Source: Acetobacter nitrogenifigens DSM 23921 = NBRC 105050
Lineage (GTDB): Bacteria; Pseudomonadota; Alphaproteobacteria; Acetobacterales; Acetobacteraceae
NCBI RefSeq assembly: GCF_000429165.1
Contig: NZ_AUBI01000013.1
Location: forward strand, 1 to 64,000
Direction: 5' to 3'
DNA: 64,000 nucleotides
The position numbers and the translations under genes are program-made. Below the pieces are notes generated by a model, which was given only the letters and a program-made list of their open reading frames with translations, did no database searches and had not been told where the DNA came from. This document shows, in pieces, positions 52,181 to 61,492 of the stretch. The first letter of the stretch is position 1. The number at the start of each line of letters is the position of its first letter.

Positions 52181-53017
52181 TCATTCCACGTCAGGACGTT
52201 GCGGCGACAGCGCTCCGCCTTCCACTGAGAAGGTCATTCCGTCGAAAGCCGCTTCGATTCCGTCGGGCAGTTCACGCTGCATCCACGCCCAATCCATGGC
52301 AGTTCCAAGATGCGTGAGAATCGTGCGCCGAGGGCGGATACGTGCCGCCCATTCTACAACACGCTCGAGCCAGCCATGGGCGGAGTGCGGCTTGAGCTGG
52401 AAGCAATCCACCATCCAGGTGTCGACGCCTTCAAGAAGCGTCAGGACATCATCCGTAAAAGAAGCAACATCTGTGCAGTAAGCAAACGAGCCGCAGCGGA
52501 AGCCCAGTGAGTTCAGCTTTCCATGATCCTGCTCGAACACGGTCAGCGAAAGTCCTGCTATGTCCAGAACCTGCCCGGCCATGATTGGCCGCGCCACGAC
52601 GCCCGGCCGGAAGAAATCTTTCGTGGTCCATGGTCGGAATGCGTAATCGAAGCGCGTCCGCACCTCATCCAGCGTCGCCGAAGTTCCAAATGCCTCGATC
52701 GCCCGCCCGGCGGCCCAGTTAAGCGGCCTCACGTCGTCCAGACCCGCGATATGATCAGCGTGGGCGTGCGTGTAGAAAATCGCGTCGATGACGCCAATTC
52801 CATTCGCCAGCAGCTGGGCGCGTAAATCCGGACCGGTATCGACCAGTATGCGCCGTCCATCCGGCCCGGTCAGGACGATGGATGATCTCGTCCTGCGGTT
52901 CCGCGGTTCAGCAGGATCGCAGGAACCCCACTCACCACGCCCATCTGGCCCTCCGATCTGCGGCACGCCCGACGAGCCTCCGCACCCAAGAACCGCGATG
53001 TTCAACCGTATGCTCAC
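52181..53017 (-). CDS. metallo-beta-lactamase-fold hydrolase (PhnP-like)
   Basis: The 278-residue product starts 'MSIRLNIAVLGCGGSSGVPQ', the G-x-G-x-S-x-G start of PhnP / RNase Z-type MBL proteins. 'GRRILVDTGPDLRAQLLANG' and the metal motif 'AIFYTHAHADHIAGLDDVRP' (H-x-H-x-D-H) follow, then 'LGFRCGSFAYCTDVASFTDD' and 'ILTHLGTAMDW' near the end for the remaining metal ligands. Members cleave cyclic phosphodiesters or small phosphate esters; this one is unknown. It is the last gene of the tmk-holB-metG-tatD run. Confidence 0.88.
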   Translation of the reverse strand: MSIRLNIAVLGCGGSSGVPQIGGPDGRGEWGSCDPAEPRNRRTRSSIVLTGPDGRRILVDTGPDLRAQLLANGIGVIDAIFYTHAHADHIAGLDDVRPLNWAAGRAIEAFGTSATLDEVRTRFDYAFRPWTTKDFFRPGVVARPIMAGQVLDIAGLSLTVFEQDHGKLNSLGFRCGSFAYCTDVASFTDDVLTLLEGVDTWMVDCFQLKPHSAHGWLERVVEWAARIRPRRTILTHLGTAMDWAWMQRELPDGIEAAFDGMTFSVEGGALSPQRPDVE

Positions 53018-53077
53018 CGCGCCTTCCGTCCGTCAGTCACACATACGTCCTCTTCGCAAAATTTGATGGCGTCGCTT

Positions 53078-53905
53078 TTAAGGCGCCGGTCGTCGAGCTT
53101 TGGTGAACAGGCGATGAAAATTCGCGGTCGTGACGTCCGCGAAGGCCGCAGGCTCGAGCCCGACCGTATCCGCCACCGTCGCGGCAGTGAAGGCGACGTA
53201 AGATGGCTCATTACGTTTCCCACGCTTCGGCGCCGGCGCGAGATACGGAGAATCCGTCTCCACCAGCAGGCGATCGTGCGGCACGATACGCGCGATGTCG
53301 CGCAGTTCCGAAGACTTCGGGAATGTCGCGATTCCCGAAAAACTCAGATAGCCGCCAAGAGCGAGCGCCCTGCCCGCCAGATCCGGCCCGGACGCAAAGC
53401 AGTGCAGCAGGAACGGAAAAGCGCCGCGCGTCTCCGTCTCGTCCTCCAGAACCGCTGCGACGTCGTCGTCAGCCTGACGCGCGTGAATGACCAGCGGCAG
53501 GCCGGCCAGACGAGCGGCGTGGATATGCGCCCGGAAACTCGCTTGCTGAAGCGGGCGCATCTCCGGCGCCCCATGAAAATAATCGAGCCCACTTTCCCCG
53601 ATCGCCACGACTTCCGGCGCGTCGGCGAGTTCCGCTATCCGCGCGGCTTCTGGCGTCTCTTCTTCATCCACATGGTCCGGATGCGTGCCGATCGAGCACC
53701 AGATCGCGAGGTCAGGTCGGGAGTGACGGGTCAGCGCCTTCTGCTCATGTTGGAGAGACAGCCGCGTGCCGATCGTCACCATGCCGTCCAGCCCGGCTTC
53801 CCGTGCGCGATCCAGCAGCAAAGGCAGTTCCTCGTCCGAAAAATGATCGAGGTGACAATGCGAGTCTATCAAGCCCGCAGTATGACCCGTCCCCTGAGCC
53901 GTCAT
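53078..53905 (-). CDS. TatD-family metal-dependent hydrolase
   Basis: The 275-residue product has the amidohydrolase start 'GLIDSHCHLDHFSDEELPLL', 'MVTIGTRLSLQ', 'WCSIGTHPDHVDEEETPEAA', 'VAIGESGLDYFHGAPEMRPL', 'LLVETDSPYLAPAPKRGKRN' and 'VAFTAATVADTVGL', all TatD hallmarks with the H-x-H and later Glu and Asp metal ligands. Known members act as 3'-5' exonucleases or D-aminoacyl-type hydrolases. The gene overlaps metG by four bases (ATGA), so they are co-translated. Confidence 0.93.
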   Translation of the reverse strand: MTAQGTGHTAGLIDSHCHLDHFSDEELPLLLDRAREAGLDGMVTIGTRLSLQHEQKALTRHSRPDLAIWCSIGTHPDHVDEEETPEAARIAELADAPEVVAIGESGLDYFHGAPEMRPLQQASFRAHIHAARLAGLPLVIHARQADDDVAAVLEDETETRGAFPFLLHCFASGPDLAGRALALGGYLSFSGIATFPKSSELRDIARIVPHDRLLVETDSPYLAPAPKRGKRNEPSYVAFTAATVADTVGLEPAAFADVTTANFHRLFTKARRPAP

Positions 53906-55449
53906 TGGGCAGTTCCTGCTTCAGGCTCGACGAAGCGCGGGAAAATACCTTCGGGCTTCGGAAGAACGCGGCCGCCCGGAAGCGGCGCATCCAGCGCGGC
54001 AAGCGTCCGCTCATCCGTCGTGACGCCAAGCTGGGTCAGCATCTTGTCCATGCTGTCCGGCATATATGGCTGCAGGACCGTCGCGATGACGCGCAGGGCG
54101 TCGGCCAGAACGCGAAGGACCGCTTCCATTCTCACCGGGTCGGTCTTCTTCAGAGCCCACGGCGCCTGATGGTCGATGTAGGCGTTGCAGGCGCGGATCA
54201 GCTTCCACGTTTCCTCCAGCGCGTCCGTAAGGGCGATGCGGCCGATCTGCTCCGCCATCACCGACGGCAAGATCGATGCCTGGCCGAACAGATGCGTATC
54301 CGCTTCCGTAAGCGGGCCGCGTTCCGGCAGGACGCCGCCGCAATTGCGTGCGATCAGCGACAGCGTCCGCTGCGCCAGATTGCCTAGGTCGTTGGCCAGC
54401 TCAACGTTCATTCTGGATATCAGGGAACGTCTGGAAAGGTCTGAATCTCCACCGAAAGGCACTTCGCGAATCAGGAAGAACCGCACTGCATCGAGACCGA
54501 ACTCCGCGACAAGATCACGCGGGTCGATCACGTTGCCCACGGACTTGCTCATCTTCTCGCCCTCGACCGTCCACCAGCCGTTCGAGAACACCATCGACGG
54601 AAGATCGATCCCGGCGGCCATCAGGAAGGCGGGCCAGTAAACCGTATGGAAACGGGCGATGTCCTTGCCGACCATGTGCAGGTTCGCGGGCCAGAACACC
54701 ATGCGGGGCGCCGACGTATCGGGATACCCCAGGGCAGTCAGGTAATTGGCGAGAGCGTCGAACCACACATACATGACGTGGTCTTCGTCGCCCGGCACCG
54801 GCACACCCCATTTGAAGCTGGTGCGGCTGATCGACAGGTCGCGAAGGCCCTGCTTCACGAAGCTGACAATCTCGTTCTTCCGTCCGACGGGACCGATAAA
54901 TTGCGGATGCTTGTCGTATAGCTCCAGCAGTCGGTCCTGATACGCTGACAGCCGGAAGAAATAGGATGGTTCGCGCATCCATTCGACCGGCGCGCCAGAT
55001 GGGGCGACCTTCGTTCCGTCAGGTCGCGTGACCAGTTCGTCTTCGCCGTAAAATGCCTCGTCGCGCAGGGCGTACCAGCCCTCGTACGCTCCAAGATAGA
55101 TATCTCCGCCGGCGGCGACTTTCTCCCACAACGCCTGCGCTCCCGCCTTGTGGCGGGGCTCCGTCGTACGAATGAAGTCGTCGTAAGAGATTCCCATGAC
55201 GTCGGCGACCGCGCGGAACTCGGCGGCGAAGCGGTCCGTGAACGCCTGCGGATCTTCCCCGGCGGCCAGAGCGGCCTGCTCGACCTTCTGACCGTGTTCG
55301 TCCGTGCCAGTCAGGAAAAACACGTCCTTGCCGGAAAGACGGTTGAAGCGCGCGACGATGTCGGCGGCGATCGATGTGTAGGCGTGGCCGATATGGGGCG
55401 CGCCATTCACATAGTAGATCGGGGTGGTCACATAGAAACGGCCGCTCAT
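53902..55449 (-). CDS. metG: methionyl-tRNA synthetase
   Basis: From the ATG at 55449 the 515-residue product begins MSGRFYVTTPIYYVNGAPHI. The class I HIGH motif is 'HIGHAYTS' and the KMSKS motif is 'GEKMSKSVGNVIDPRDLV'. 'FLTGTDEHGQKVEQAALAAG' and 'HVMYVWFDALANYLTALGYP' are conserved in the Rossmann core. The zinc-knuckle insert is short, so this is the compact MetG type, and the C-terminal tRNA-binding dimer domain is absent. It charges tRNA-Met and is essential. It overlaps tatD and lies 253 bases after holB. Confidence 0.95.
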   Translation of the reverse strand: MSGRFYVTTPIYYVNGAPHIGHAYTSIAADIVARFNRLSGKDVFFLTGTDEHGQKVEQAALAAGEDPQAFTDRFAAEFRAVADVMGISYDDFIRTTEPRHKAGAQALWEKVAAGGDIYLGAYEGWYALRDEAFYGEDELVTRPDGTKVAPSGAPVEWMREPSYFFRLSAYQDRLLELYDKHPQFIGPVGRKNEIVSFVKQGLRDLSISRTSFKWGVPVPGDEDHVMYVWFDALANYLTALGYPDTSAPRMVFWPANLHMVGKDIARFHTVYWPAFLMAAGIDLPSMVFSNGWWTVEGEKMSKSVGNVIDPRDLVAEFGLDAVRFFLIREVPFGGDSDLSRRSLISRMNVELANDLGNLAQRTLSLIARNCGGVLPERGPLTEADTHLFGQASILPSVMAEQIGRIALTDALEETWKLIRACNAYIDHQAPWALKKTDPVRMEAVLRVLADALRVIATVLQPYMPDSMDKMLTQLGVTTDERTLAALDAPLPGGRVLPKPEGIFPRFVEPEAGTAQ

Positions 55450-55702
55450 GTCTGCTCTTGGCTTCCCGGTTGCTTTGGTCGATGGGTTACGTGCGAGGCG
55501 AGGCGATTCGCCGGACCTGCTGCATGTTTGTCGATAAAAGTCACTCATACCGGATGCAGACGCCTCTCGCGAGGCCCGGCGGCATGTTCTCCATGCAGCC
55601 GCCGTCTTCAGACGACGGTTCAGCTGTCAGCTCAACAGATTACCACCGCATTCCATCCCCCATGGACAGCGCAGACGCCCGGAGACCGCCCACTCGTCGC
55701 AA

Positions 55703-56710
55703 CTAGCGCCCGCCAGCGACAGACAGCGCCTCGATGACCGCTTCATGCTTATCCAGATTAAAGCGTTCCGTCTCCGATCGGATGCGGCCCACATTCGTCC
55801 AGCGTTCAGCCAGCGCCGCGCTTTCCTCCAGCCGTCCGGCCCGCCGCGTCGCCGCCGCCAGAACGTCCGCCAGAAGCGTGAAGAAAAGCGGGAATCCCAC
55901 GTCGCTGCGGGCTATTCCCTCTGCAACGTCGAGCATCCGCGCGACGCTCATGCCAGCCAACGCTTCCTGAGCGACACCAGCCAACGCACCGCCTTTGTCA
56001 GCAAGCAACGCGATCGCGCGCCCCGGCGATCCCTGCGCGAGCGGGAGCACGCGCTCGATCTCGGACGGCTCAGCATCGCTCGCCTCGCGCATCAGAACGG
56101 CGCGCACCGACGCCTCGTCCAACGGCGGCACAGTCAACGTCCGGCACCTGCTGCGAATAGTGGGCAGGAGGCGGCCCGGCGTCGCACAGGTAAGCAGCAG
56201 AATCGCCCGATTGGGCGGTTCCTCAAGCACCTTAAGCAGCGCGTTCGCCGCGTTGCGGTTCATCGCGTCGACGTTGTCGACCAACACCACCCGCCACCCG
56301 CCCTCGGCGGCCGTGCGATGGAGAAAGGCGCCAATCGGCCGAATCTCATCGGCGACGATTTCACCACGAAAACGTTGCTTTTTCTCGTCGTAGCTGCGGC
56401 CGATGGCCAGAAGGTCCGGGTGGGAGCCCGCCGTCACCTGCCTGCCCGCCGAAGACGCCGCATCTTCCGCGTTCAGCAGGATTCGGGCCATGCGAAAGGC
56501 CAGAGCCGCCTTGCCTACGCCCTCCGGTCCGGTCAGCAACCAGGCGTGATGAAGCCTGCCGGTCGTAAACGCATTTCTGAAGGCGCTCAGGCTGGCCTCA
56601 TGTCCCGTCAGGGACAGAGAAGCTCTTCGCGCCTTGTCGAGCGGGCGCTCTTCCGTCGCTATCGGAGCCGCGCTGGCGGCCCTGGACCGCGAACCTCTGG
56701 GCGCGGCCAT
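55703..56710 (-). CDS. holB: DNA polymerase III delta' subunit
   Basis: The 335-residue clamp-loader subunit has a P-loop 'HHAWLLTGPEGVGKAALAFR', 'WRVVLVDNVDAMNRNAANAL', 'LKVLEEPPNRAILLLTCATP' and 'RLLPTIRSRCRTLTVPPLDE', the standard arrangement of delta'. The usual cysteine zinc cluster after the P-loop is missing, as in some alphaproteobacterial forms. The gene lies two bases from tmk, as in many bacteria, so both belong to one transcript. Confidence 0.92.
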   Translation of the reverse strand: MAAPRGSRSRAASAAPIATEERPLDKARRASLSLTGHEASLSAFRNAFTTGRLHHAWLLTGPEGVGKAALAFRMARILLNAEDAASSAGRQVTAGSHPDLLAIGRSYDEKKQRFRGEIVADEIRPIGAFLHRTAAEGGWRVVLVDNVDAMNRNAANALLKVLEEPPNRAILLLTCATPGRLLPTIRSRCRTLTVPPLDEASVRAVLMREASDAEPSEIERVLPLAQGSPGRAIALLADKGGALAGVAQEALAGMSVARMLDVAEGIARSDVGFPLFFTLLADVLAAATRRAGRLEESAALAERWTNVGRIRSETERFNLDKHEAVIEALSVAGGR

Positions 56711-56712
56711 CT

Positions 56713-57372
56713 CTACCGCGCCTTCAGAAAAGATTCGATCCGACTGGCGACGGCGGCGGTGATGGTCTCCGGGCTGTCGGCGTCGGAGGATACGCGAAGA
56801 AAACGCCCCGGCTCCGACGAAGCGACTGCGGCGAATCCCTCCGCCACCCGCAAGTGAAAAGACGGATCAGCCTGCTCGTAACGATCGAGAGTCGCCACAC
56901 CGCCGGTTACGGCCGCCGCACGGGCCTCGATCCGGCGACGCCCTATGGCTGGAGCGACTTCAAACAGGATAGTGATATCCGGGACGAGTCCAACCTCGCG
57001 GCTCAGACGCGCGATAAGCGCGAGGACGTCCGGATCGGCGCGTCCCTGCCCATATCCTTGGTACGCCATCGTTGAGTCAAAAAAACGATCGCACAAAACG
57101 ATCCGTCCCGCCTCGATCGCCGGACGGATCACGTTGTCGACGTGATCACAGCGAGCCGCGAAATGGGCCATGATTTCAGCACGCAACGAAAACGCGACGC
57201 CGCCGAACAACAGCAGTTCCCGCAACGCCTCGGCCGCAGGCGAACCGCCGGGTTCCCGGGTCGTCAGCACGTCATATCCCATGCGGGTCAGCACCGGGGC
57301 CAAAGCGCGAAGCTGCGTAGACTTGCCCGCGCCTTCGCCTCCTTCGAGTGTGATGAAAGCGCCCCGCGTCAT
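56713..57372 (-). CDS. tmk: thymidylate kinase
   Basis: From the ATG at 57372 the 219-residue product has 'GAFITLEGGEGAGKSTQLRA' as the P-loop, 'VLTTREPGGSPAAEALRELL', 'IVLCDRFFDSTMAYQGYGQG' with the D-R-F/Y motif and 'LRVAEGFAAVASSEPGRFLR' in the lid/C-terminal region. It phosphorylates dTMP to dTDP. The order tmk-holB-metG-tatD is a classic bacterial cluster. The AT-rich DNA at 57400-57530 upstream probably holds the promoter of the whole run. Confidence 0.95.
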   Translation of the reverse strand: MTRGAFITLEGGEGAGKSTQLRALAPVLTRMGYDVLTTREPGGSPAAEALRELLLFGGVAFSLRAEIMAHFAARCDHVDNVIRPAIEAGRIVLCDRFFDSTMAYQGYGQGRADPDVLALIARLSREVGLVPDITILFEVAPAIGRRRIEARAAAVTGGVATLDRYEQADPSFHLRVAEGFAAVASSEPGRFLRVSSDADSPETITAAVASRIESFLKAR

Positions 57373-57642
57373 TGCTGCTCCATTACCCACCGCACCATCG
57401 AGGCGAAGTTTGTTCAGTTTTTGTCGCCGCCTTTGCAGAGCGATCGAATGAGTAGAGGAAAATTGTTGATAAATTGATTTAAAAACAATTTTTTACAAAT
57501 TTTTCTTCATAAAAAAATTAGCCGGGTGCAACGCCAACGGAAAGAGCCGACGGCAAATGGGACTATTGTAAGCCGCCCTACATGGCGTGATTTTTTATTT
57601 CAAAAACAACGCCATGCATAACTACACCCTGGTTACGTCTCT

Positions 57643-58989
57643 TCAGTGTCCGCCCAATCCCAGGCGATAAGCGACACGCCCGCCAAAACCGAGCTTCCTC
57701 GTGCCATCGCTTGCGATCAGTGGAACGGAGAGAGACGTCGCCGCAGGCGGTTGGGGGGCGATCGGCGCCACGCCACCCGCAGCTGGCGCCGGGCTCGGCG
57801 CTGGCGGAACTGCCGCTGGAGCGCCTGCGATCGTCACGGTCAGGCGTCCGATCTCCTGCCCCGCCGCAACCGGCGCGATCAACGGGGATGAATAATCCAC
57901 GCCGACCTGAACGCGAGATTGCCAGCCATGAGGCAGAACCATGGTGACGTCACGCGCCACAGCGACCGGCACGGTTCTCGCTTCGCCCATCCAGACCGGC
58001 GCCTGATCTACGATCTGTCCCTTACGGACGATCGTCGCGGTCTCAAAATTCGCGAACGCCCACGACAACAGGCGTTCTCCCTCATGCGCGCGCTCATTCG
58101 AAGAGGCCATGCCGTTCAACGCCATGACGACGCGACGATCGCCACGAAGTGAGGACGCGCAAAGCCCAAAGCCGCCAGCGTCGGTGTGTCCGGTCTTCAA
58201 CCCGTCGGCCAGGCCCTTGTCGACCAGAACGTTACGGTTGCCCTGACTTATCTTGTTGAACTTAAAATCTTTTTCTGAAAAATAATGGTAATACTGCGGA
58301 AAATCCCTGATCAGATGCGTCGCAATGGTGGAAACGTCTCTCGCGGACATGTAGTGGCCTTCAGCAGGCCAGCCGGTCGAGTTCATGAAGTGGCTGTTGG
58401 TCATGCCGAGCTTCGCGGCGGTGTCGTTCATCAGCGCGACGAACTGCTCCTCCGACCCCGAAATACCCTCCGCCAGCACGATGCACGCGTCGTTGCCCGA
58501 CTGGATGAGCATTCCCTGAATCAGTTCCTCGACCGCCACGCTTTCGCCGAGCGGCACGAACATCTTCGAACCCTGCATACGCCAGGCGCGCTCGCTGACC
58601 GGCAGGGACTGGTCAAGCTTCAGCCTGCCGGACTGCAGCATTCCGAACACGACATAGGCGGTCATCATCTTGGTGAGGGACGACGGCGGCATCCGCTCGT
58701 CCGCCGCCTTCTCCATCAACACGATGCCGGAATTGAAGTCGACGATGCACACCCAGCGGGCGACGGTGTCCACCGGCCCAATTGGCGTCGTCGCAGGCGG
58801 ACCGCCCGCTGCAACGGCAGCAGCGTCGTCATCGCCTGCCTTCGACGCTGCGGGCTTGTGCGCAGCATGACCGCCACGACGCGGGTGCGCGGCCAAAGCC
58901 GCTTCAAGGTTTCCAGAAACGCCGGAAACGCCACCGGCAAGGGCGGCTGCGCCGCTGGCGAGAAGTATGCGTCGGGTCTGCACGTTCAA
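57643..58989 (-). CDS. D-alanyl-D-alanine carboxypeptidase (low-mass PBP)
   Basis: The 448-residue product has a Tat-like start ('MNVQTRRILLASGAAALAGG') and then a long Ala/Pro linker. The penicillin-binding domain has the S-x-x-K motif in 'RMPPSSLTKMMTAYVVFGML', S-G-N in 'IQSGNDACIVLAEGI' and K-T-G in 'GLKTGHTDAGGFGLCASSLR'. The C-terminal beta domain is followed by a Pro/Ala stretch and an end with no obvious amphipathic anchor. It removes the terminal D-Ala of peptidoglycan stem peptides. It lies three bases downstream of rlpA. Confidence 0.93.
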   Translation of the reverse strand: MNVQTRRILLASGAAALAGGVSGVSGNLEAALAAHPRRGGHAAHKPAASKAGDDDAAAVAAGGPPATTPIGPVDTVARWVCIVDFNSGIVLMEKAADERMPPSSLTKMMTAYVVFGMLQSGRLKLDQSLPVSERAWRMQGSKMFVPLGESVAVEELIQGMLIQSGNDACIVLAEGISGSEEQFVALMNDTAAKLGMTNSHFMNSTGWPAEGHYMSARDVSTIATHLIRDFPQYYHYFSEKDFKFNKISQGNRNVLVDKGLADGLKTGHTDAGGFGLCASSLRGDRRVVMALNGMASSNERAHEGERLLSWAFANFETATIVRKGQIVDQAPVWMGEARTVPVAVARDVTMVLPHGWQSRVQVGVDYSSPLIAPVAAGQEIGRLTVTIAGAPAAVPPAPSPAPAAGGVAPIAPQPPAATSLSVPLIASDGTRKLGFGGRVAYRLGLGGH

Positions 58990-58992
58990 ATC

Positions 58993-59940
58993 CTATTCGA
59001 CGACGATATGAGCGCCGGTTAACCCGATCGCCAGTGCGCGGTCCAGAGCAGCGTCCGCCTCGTCCACCCCGTTGAAGGGGCCGACGCGCACCGTCCAGGC
59101 CGGACCGCTTCCGGCTGAACTGGGCCACACGGTTCCCCCGGCGCGAATCGCCTCCATCGAGGCGTAACGCCGCTGGGTGAAACGTCCAGTCTCTACCCAT
59201 AGTCCACCGGGGCGTGGAAATCCCTGCCGATATGACACAGGAAAACGAGGCAAGGCGATTACGCCCGCCACAGCGGCCTCAGACGCGCCAGCCCTCGGGT
59301 CGGCAGGCGCAACGCCAGACAGAGACCTCCCCGGCGGCGGCAGGTCTTGCCGCGTTACGGTCGTGACTGGCGCCGCCTGCAACGCCAGCATGGGGCCGCC
59401 CGGCAGCGTTTCGGCGTATCCTCGACTTGACGCCTCGATCTCTTCCACTTCCACGCGCGCAAGCCCGGCGCCCATGCCCAGAGCCGCCGCCGCGCGAGGC
59501 GTGAGCGAGATCAGTCGTCCCCGTCTGGCTGGACCACGATCATCGAGGCGCACGTCGATCTCACGCCCATTTTCCAGATTGCGGACAGTGACGTCCACCG
59601 GCAGTTGCAGCGTCGGGTGCGACCCCGCCATCGCCTGCGGATCGTAGACCTCGCCGTCGGCGGTTGTCCCCGCGGGGCGGGTCCCCGCGTCCACCACGGC
59701 GAGCCCCGTTTCCCGATAGGAAAATTCTTCACGCGGATACCGCCAGAGGCCGTCCGCCTGATAGGCCGCGCCCACGACGTAGTGCGGATGCGCGATCGGC
59801 GGCGGCGAGACTTGGCGGCAGGAAACCAGACCAAGCGCCGACGCGCCAAGTGCGCTGCTCAACGTCAGGCTCCCCGCGCCTCGCCTCACGGCTTGTCGGG
59901 GCGCACCTGGCGCCCGACGCACGGCGCCAGCGGAAATCAT
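58993..59940 (-). CDS. rlpA: RlpA-family lytic transglycosylase-like protein with SPOR domain
   Basis: The 315-residue product has a lipoprotein-like signal ('ALGLVSCRQV', lipobox L-V-S-C at about residue 41), the double-psi barrel RlpA domain ('GTTADGEVYDPQAMAGSHPT', 'LPVDVTVRNLENGREIDVRL', 'DDRGPARRGRLISLTPRAAA') and a C-terminal SPOR-type domain ('AWTVRVGPFNGVDEADAALD', 'RALAIGLTGAHIVVE'). RlpA cleaves denuded glycan strands at the septum; SPOR domains bind these glycans. The gene overlaps the MltB-type gene by four bases and precedes the carboxypeptidase gene. Confidence 0.88.
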   Translation of the reverse strand: MISAGAVRRAPGAPRQAVRRGAGSLTLSSALGASALGLVSCRQVSPPPIAHPHYVVGAAYQADGLWRYPREEFSYRETGLAVVDAGTRPAGTTADGEVYDPQAMAGSHPTLQLPVDVTVRNLENGREIDVRLDDRGPARRGRLISLTPRAAAALGMGAGLARVEVEEIEASSRGYAETLPGGPMLALQAAPVTTVTRQDLPPPGRSLSGVAPADPRAGASEAAVAGVIALPRFPVSYRQGFPRPGGLWVETGRFTQRRYASMEAIRAGGTVWPSSAGSGPAWTVRVGPFNGVDEADAALDRALAIGLTGAHIVVE

Positions 59941-61004
59941 GTCGTCATCAGGCCCATCAGACCGACGCCCAGTGCGTAATAGTCTGAGGGGTTGTAGCGG
60001 CGAATCACATCGAAATTATGATAAACCATGAACGCCTCGCCGCCCGGCCCGTCAGGCCGCACGATAGCGCCAGTCACATCTTCGTGCGAAAAACGGCCGC
60101 CGTCCTGACGCCGCACTCCAGCCGCCATCCATTGAGCCAGCGAACGCTTATGCTCGCGCCCAATGTCCGCCTGCTGCAACGTGTCCGGCGCCTGAACCGG
60201 CTGCCCCCACGGTTCGCCAGACAGCCAGCCACAGCGTGAAAGGTAGTTTGCGATAGACGCCAAAACGTCGGGCACGCTTGTCCAGATATTTGCAGGACCA
60301 TTGCTACCGAAAGAATGAGCGTAGCTCAGATAGGCGCTGGGCATGAATTGCGGCTGCCCCATCGCCCCGGCGTAACTTCCAACCATGCCGGATGGCGGGA
60401 TGCCACGTTCATTCAGTATTTTCAGCGCCTTGAGCAACTCAGATCGGAAAAACGCAGCGCGGCGCCCGTCGAAGGCAAGCGTCGCAAGAGCGTCGATGAC
60501 ATTGAAATGGCCGGTCAGCTTTCCGTAGTAGGACTCAAGCCCCCAAATTCCCATAATGGGCGTCTCGTCCACGCTGAAGCGCGCGGAAACCTGGCTGATC
60601 AGCGCCCGATTTGTCGCGTAGGCTGCTTTTCCGGCGTCTATTTTTCCGGTGCTGAGCACTTTGGCTCGATACTGCGCCCAGGTAAGCGTGAACTCCGGCT
60701 GATGGCGATCGAGCTCCAACACCTTCGCATTCGGTCGTTGCGTCAGCGCCAGCGCTTCGGTCACCAGCGACGACGACAGGCCCATGCCGACCGCCTGGCT
60801 GTGGACCCCGGCAAGAAATGCGTCGTAAGCGCCCGCACCGCTGGGCGCCGCCGCGCGATGAGCGACTGCCCGCGCAAAAACCGGTCGAGGCGCGACAGAC
60901 AGAGCCGCCACGCCGCCCAGCAGAGCGCGCGAAACAGCCCGCCGTTCGATCTGCTTACGTGTTCCGGCTTGCGCTGACGCGTTGAGAGGCTCGGACGTGG
61001 ACAT
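59937..61004 (-). CDS. MltB-type lytic murein transglycosylase
   Basis: The 355-residue product has a Tat-like N-terminus ('ERRAVSRALLGGVAALSVAP') and an SLT-type catalytic domain: 'GVHSQAVGMGLSSSLVTEAL', the catalytic Glu in 'IMGIWGLESYYGKLTGHFNV', 'SGMVGSYAGAMGQPQFMPSA' and 'YLSYAHSFGSNGPANIWTSV'. The end 'IRRYNPSDYYALGVGLMGLM' is typical of the MltB (SLT_2) family. It cuts the glycan backbone with anhydromuramic acid formation. It is co-translated with rlpA. Confidence 0.92.
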   Translation of the reverse strand: MSTSEPLNASAQAGTRKQIERRAVSRALLGGVAALSVAPRPVFARAVAHRAAAPSGAGAYDAFLAGVHSQAVGMGLSSSLVTEALALTQRPNAKVLELDRHQPEFTLTWAQYRAKVLSTGKIDAGKAAYATNRALISQVSARFSVDETPIMGIWGLESYYGKLTGHFNVIDALATLAFDGRRAAFFRSELLKALKILNERGIPPSGMVGSYAGAMGQPQFMPSAYLSYAHSFGSNGPANIWTSVPDVLASIANYLSRCGWLSGEPWGQPVQAPDTLQQADIGREHKRSLAQWMAAGVRRQDGGRFSHEDVTGAIVRPDGPGGEAFMVYHNFDVIRRYNPSDYYALGVGLMGLMTT

Positions 61005-61006
61005 CG

Positions 61007-61492
61007 TCAGTTCTCTTCCGGACGAAGGATGCGGCGTTCACAGACGCCATACATGATGAAATGAACGAAGGGATTGAGCTGCGCCGCGAGCACGTCGGGA
61101 TTCGCTTCCAGATACGCGTTGCAGTCGAAATGCGGGTTTGGGTTCCGCCCTTCCCGCCAGCCGCACTCCATGAAATGCGTCGCGGGATCGACACCAGCGG
61201 CCGCAACGTCAGGGTAGGCCGCCGCGTACCATTCTCGGTCGAAGTAGAACAACGCGGTGGGCGTTCCGTCACGCATCGCACCGGGCGCTGGCGAACCCTC
61301 GTCGGCAGCAGGCGCAACGCGCTTGCCGCCGAATGCGGCCGGAACGCCTTTTCCACGCGACGTTCCCGGTTTCGGATCGAGTTTTGTGGTTGACGGCTTC
61401 TGCTTGAGGGCCCGGGCGGCGGAAGCGCGTGTAGAGGGGCGAGATGAGGTTCTGGATGTAGCGGATTTCAAAACATGATCCTGTCGCTGCAT
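61007..61492 (-). CDS. protein with NPDV-type repeats, first gene of the envelope cluster
   Basis: The 161-residue product has a basic, low-complexity N-terminus rich in Ser, Arg, Lys and Ala. About 80 residues at the C-terminus hold two repeats of a pattern seen at the ends of some glycosyltransferases and surface proteins: 'WYAAAYPDVAAAGVDPATHF', 'MECGWREGRNPNP', 'HFDCNAYLEANPDVLAAQLN', 'PFVHFIMYGVCERR'. The core pattern is YL..NPDV..A..NP..H. The function is unknown. It ends two bases before the transglycosylase gene starts, so it shares the transcript of the peptidoglycan enzymes. No signal peptide is clear. Confidence 0.68.
   Translation of the reverse strand: MQRQDHVLKSATSRTSSRPSTRASAARALKQKPSTTKLDPKPGTSRGKGVPAAFGGKRVAPAADEGSPAPGAMRDGTPTALFYFDREWYAAAYPDVAAAGVDPATHFMECGWREGRNPNPHFDCNAYLEANPDVLAAQLNPFVHFIMYGVCERRILRPEEN

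Noticed and set aside
53063-54169. A 368-codon frame on the plus strand opposite tatD and metG
   Set aside because: It spans two well-supported genes on the other strand, and its translation resembles no protein family.
55745-56857. A 370-codon frame on the plus strand opposite holB
   Set aside because: Antisense to HolB and part of tmk; Arg/Gln-rich and without recognisable motifs.
57581-57616. CATGGCGT / ACGCCATG inverted repeat near the end of the carboxypeptidase gene
   Set aside because: The loop is 20 bases and no T run follows on the transcribed strand, so I could not call it a terminator.
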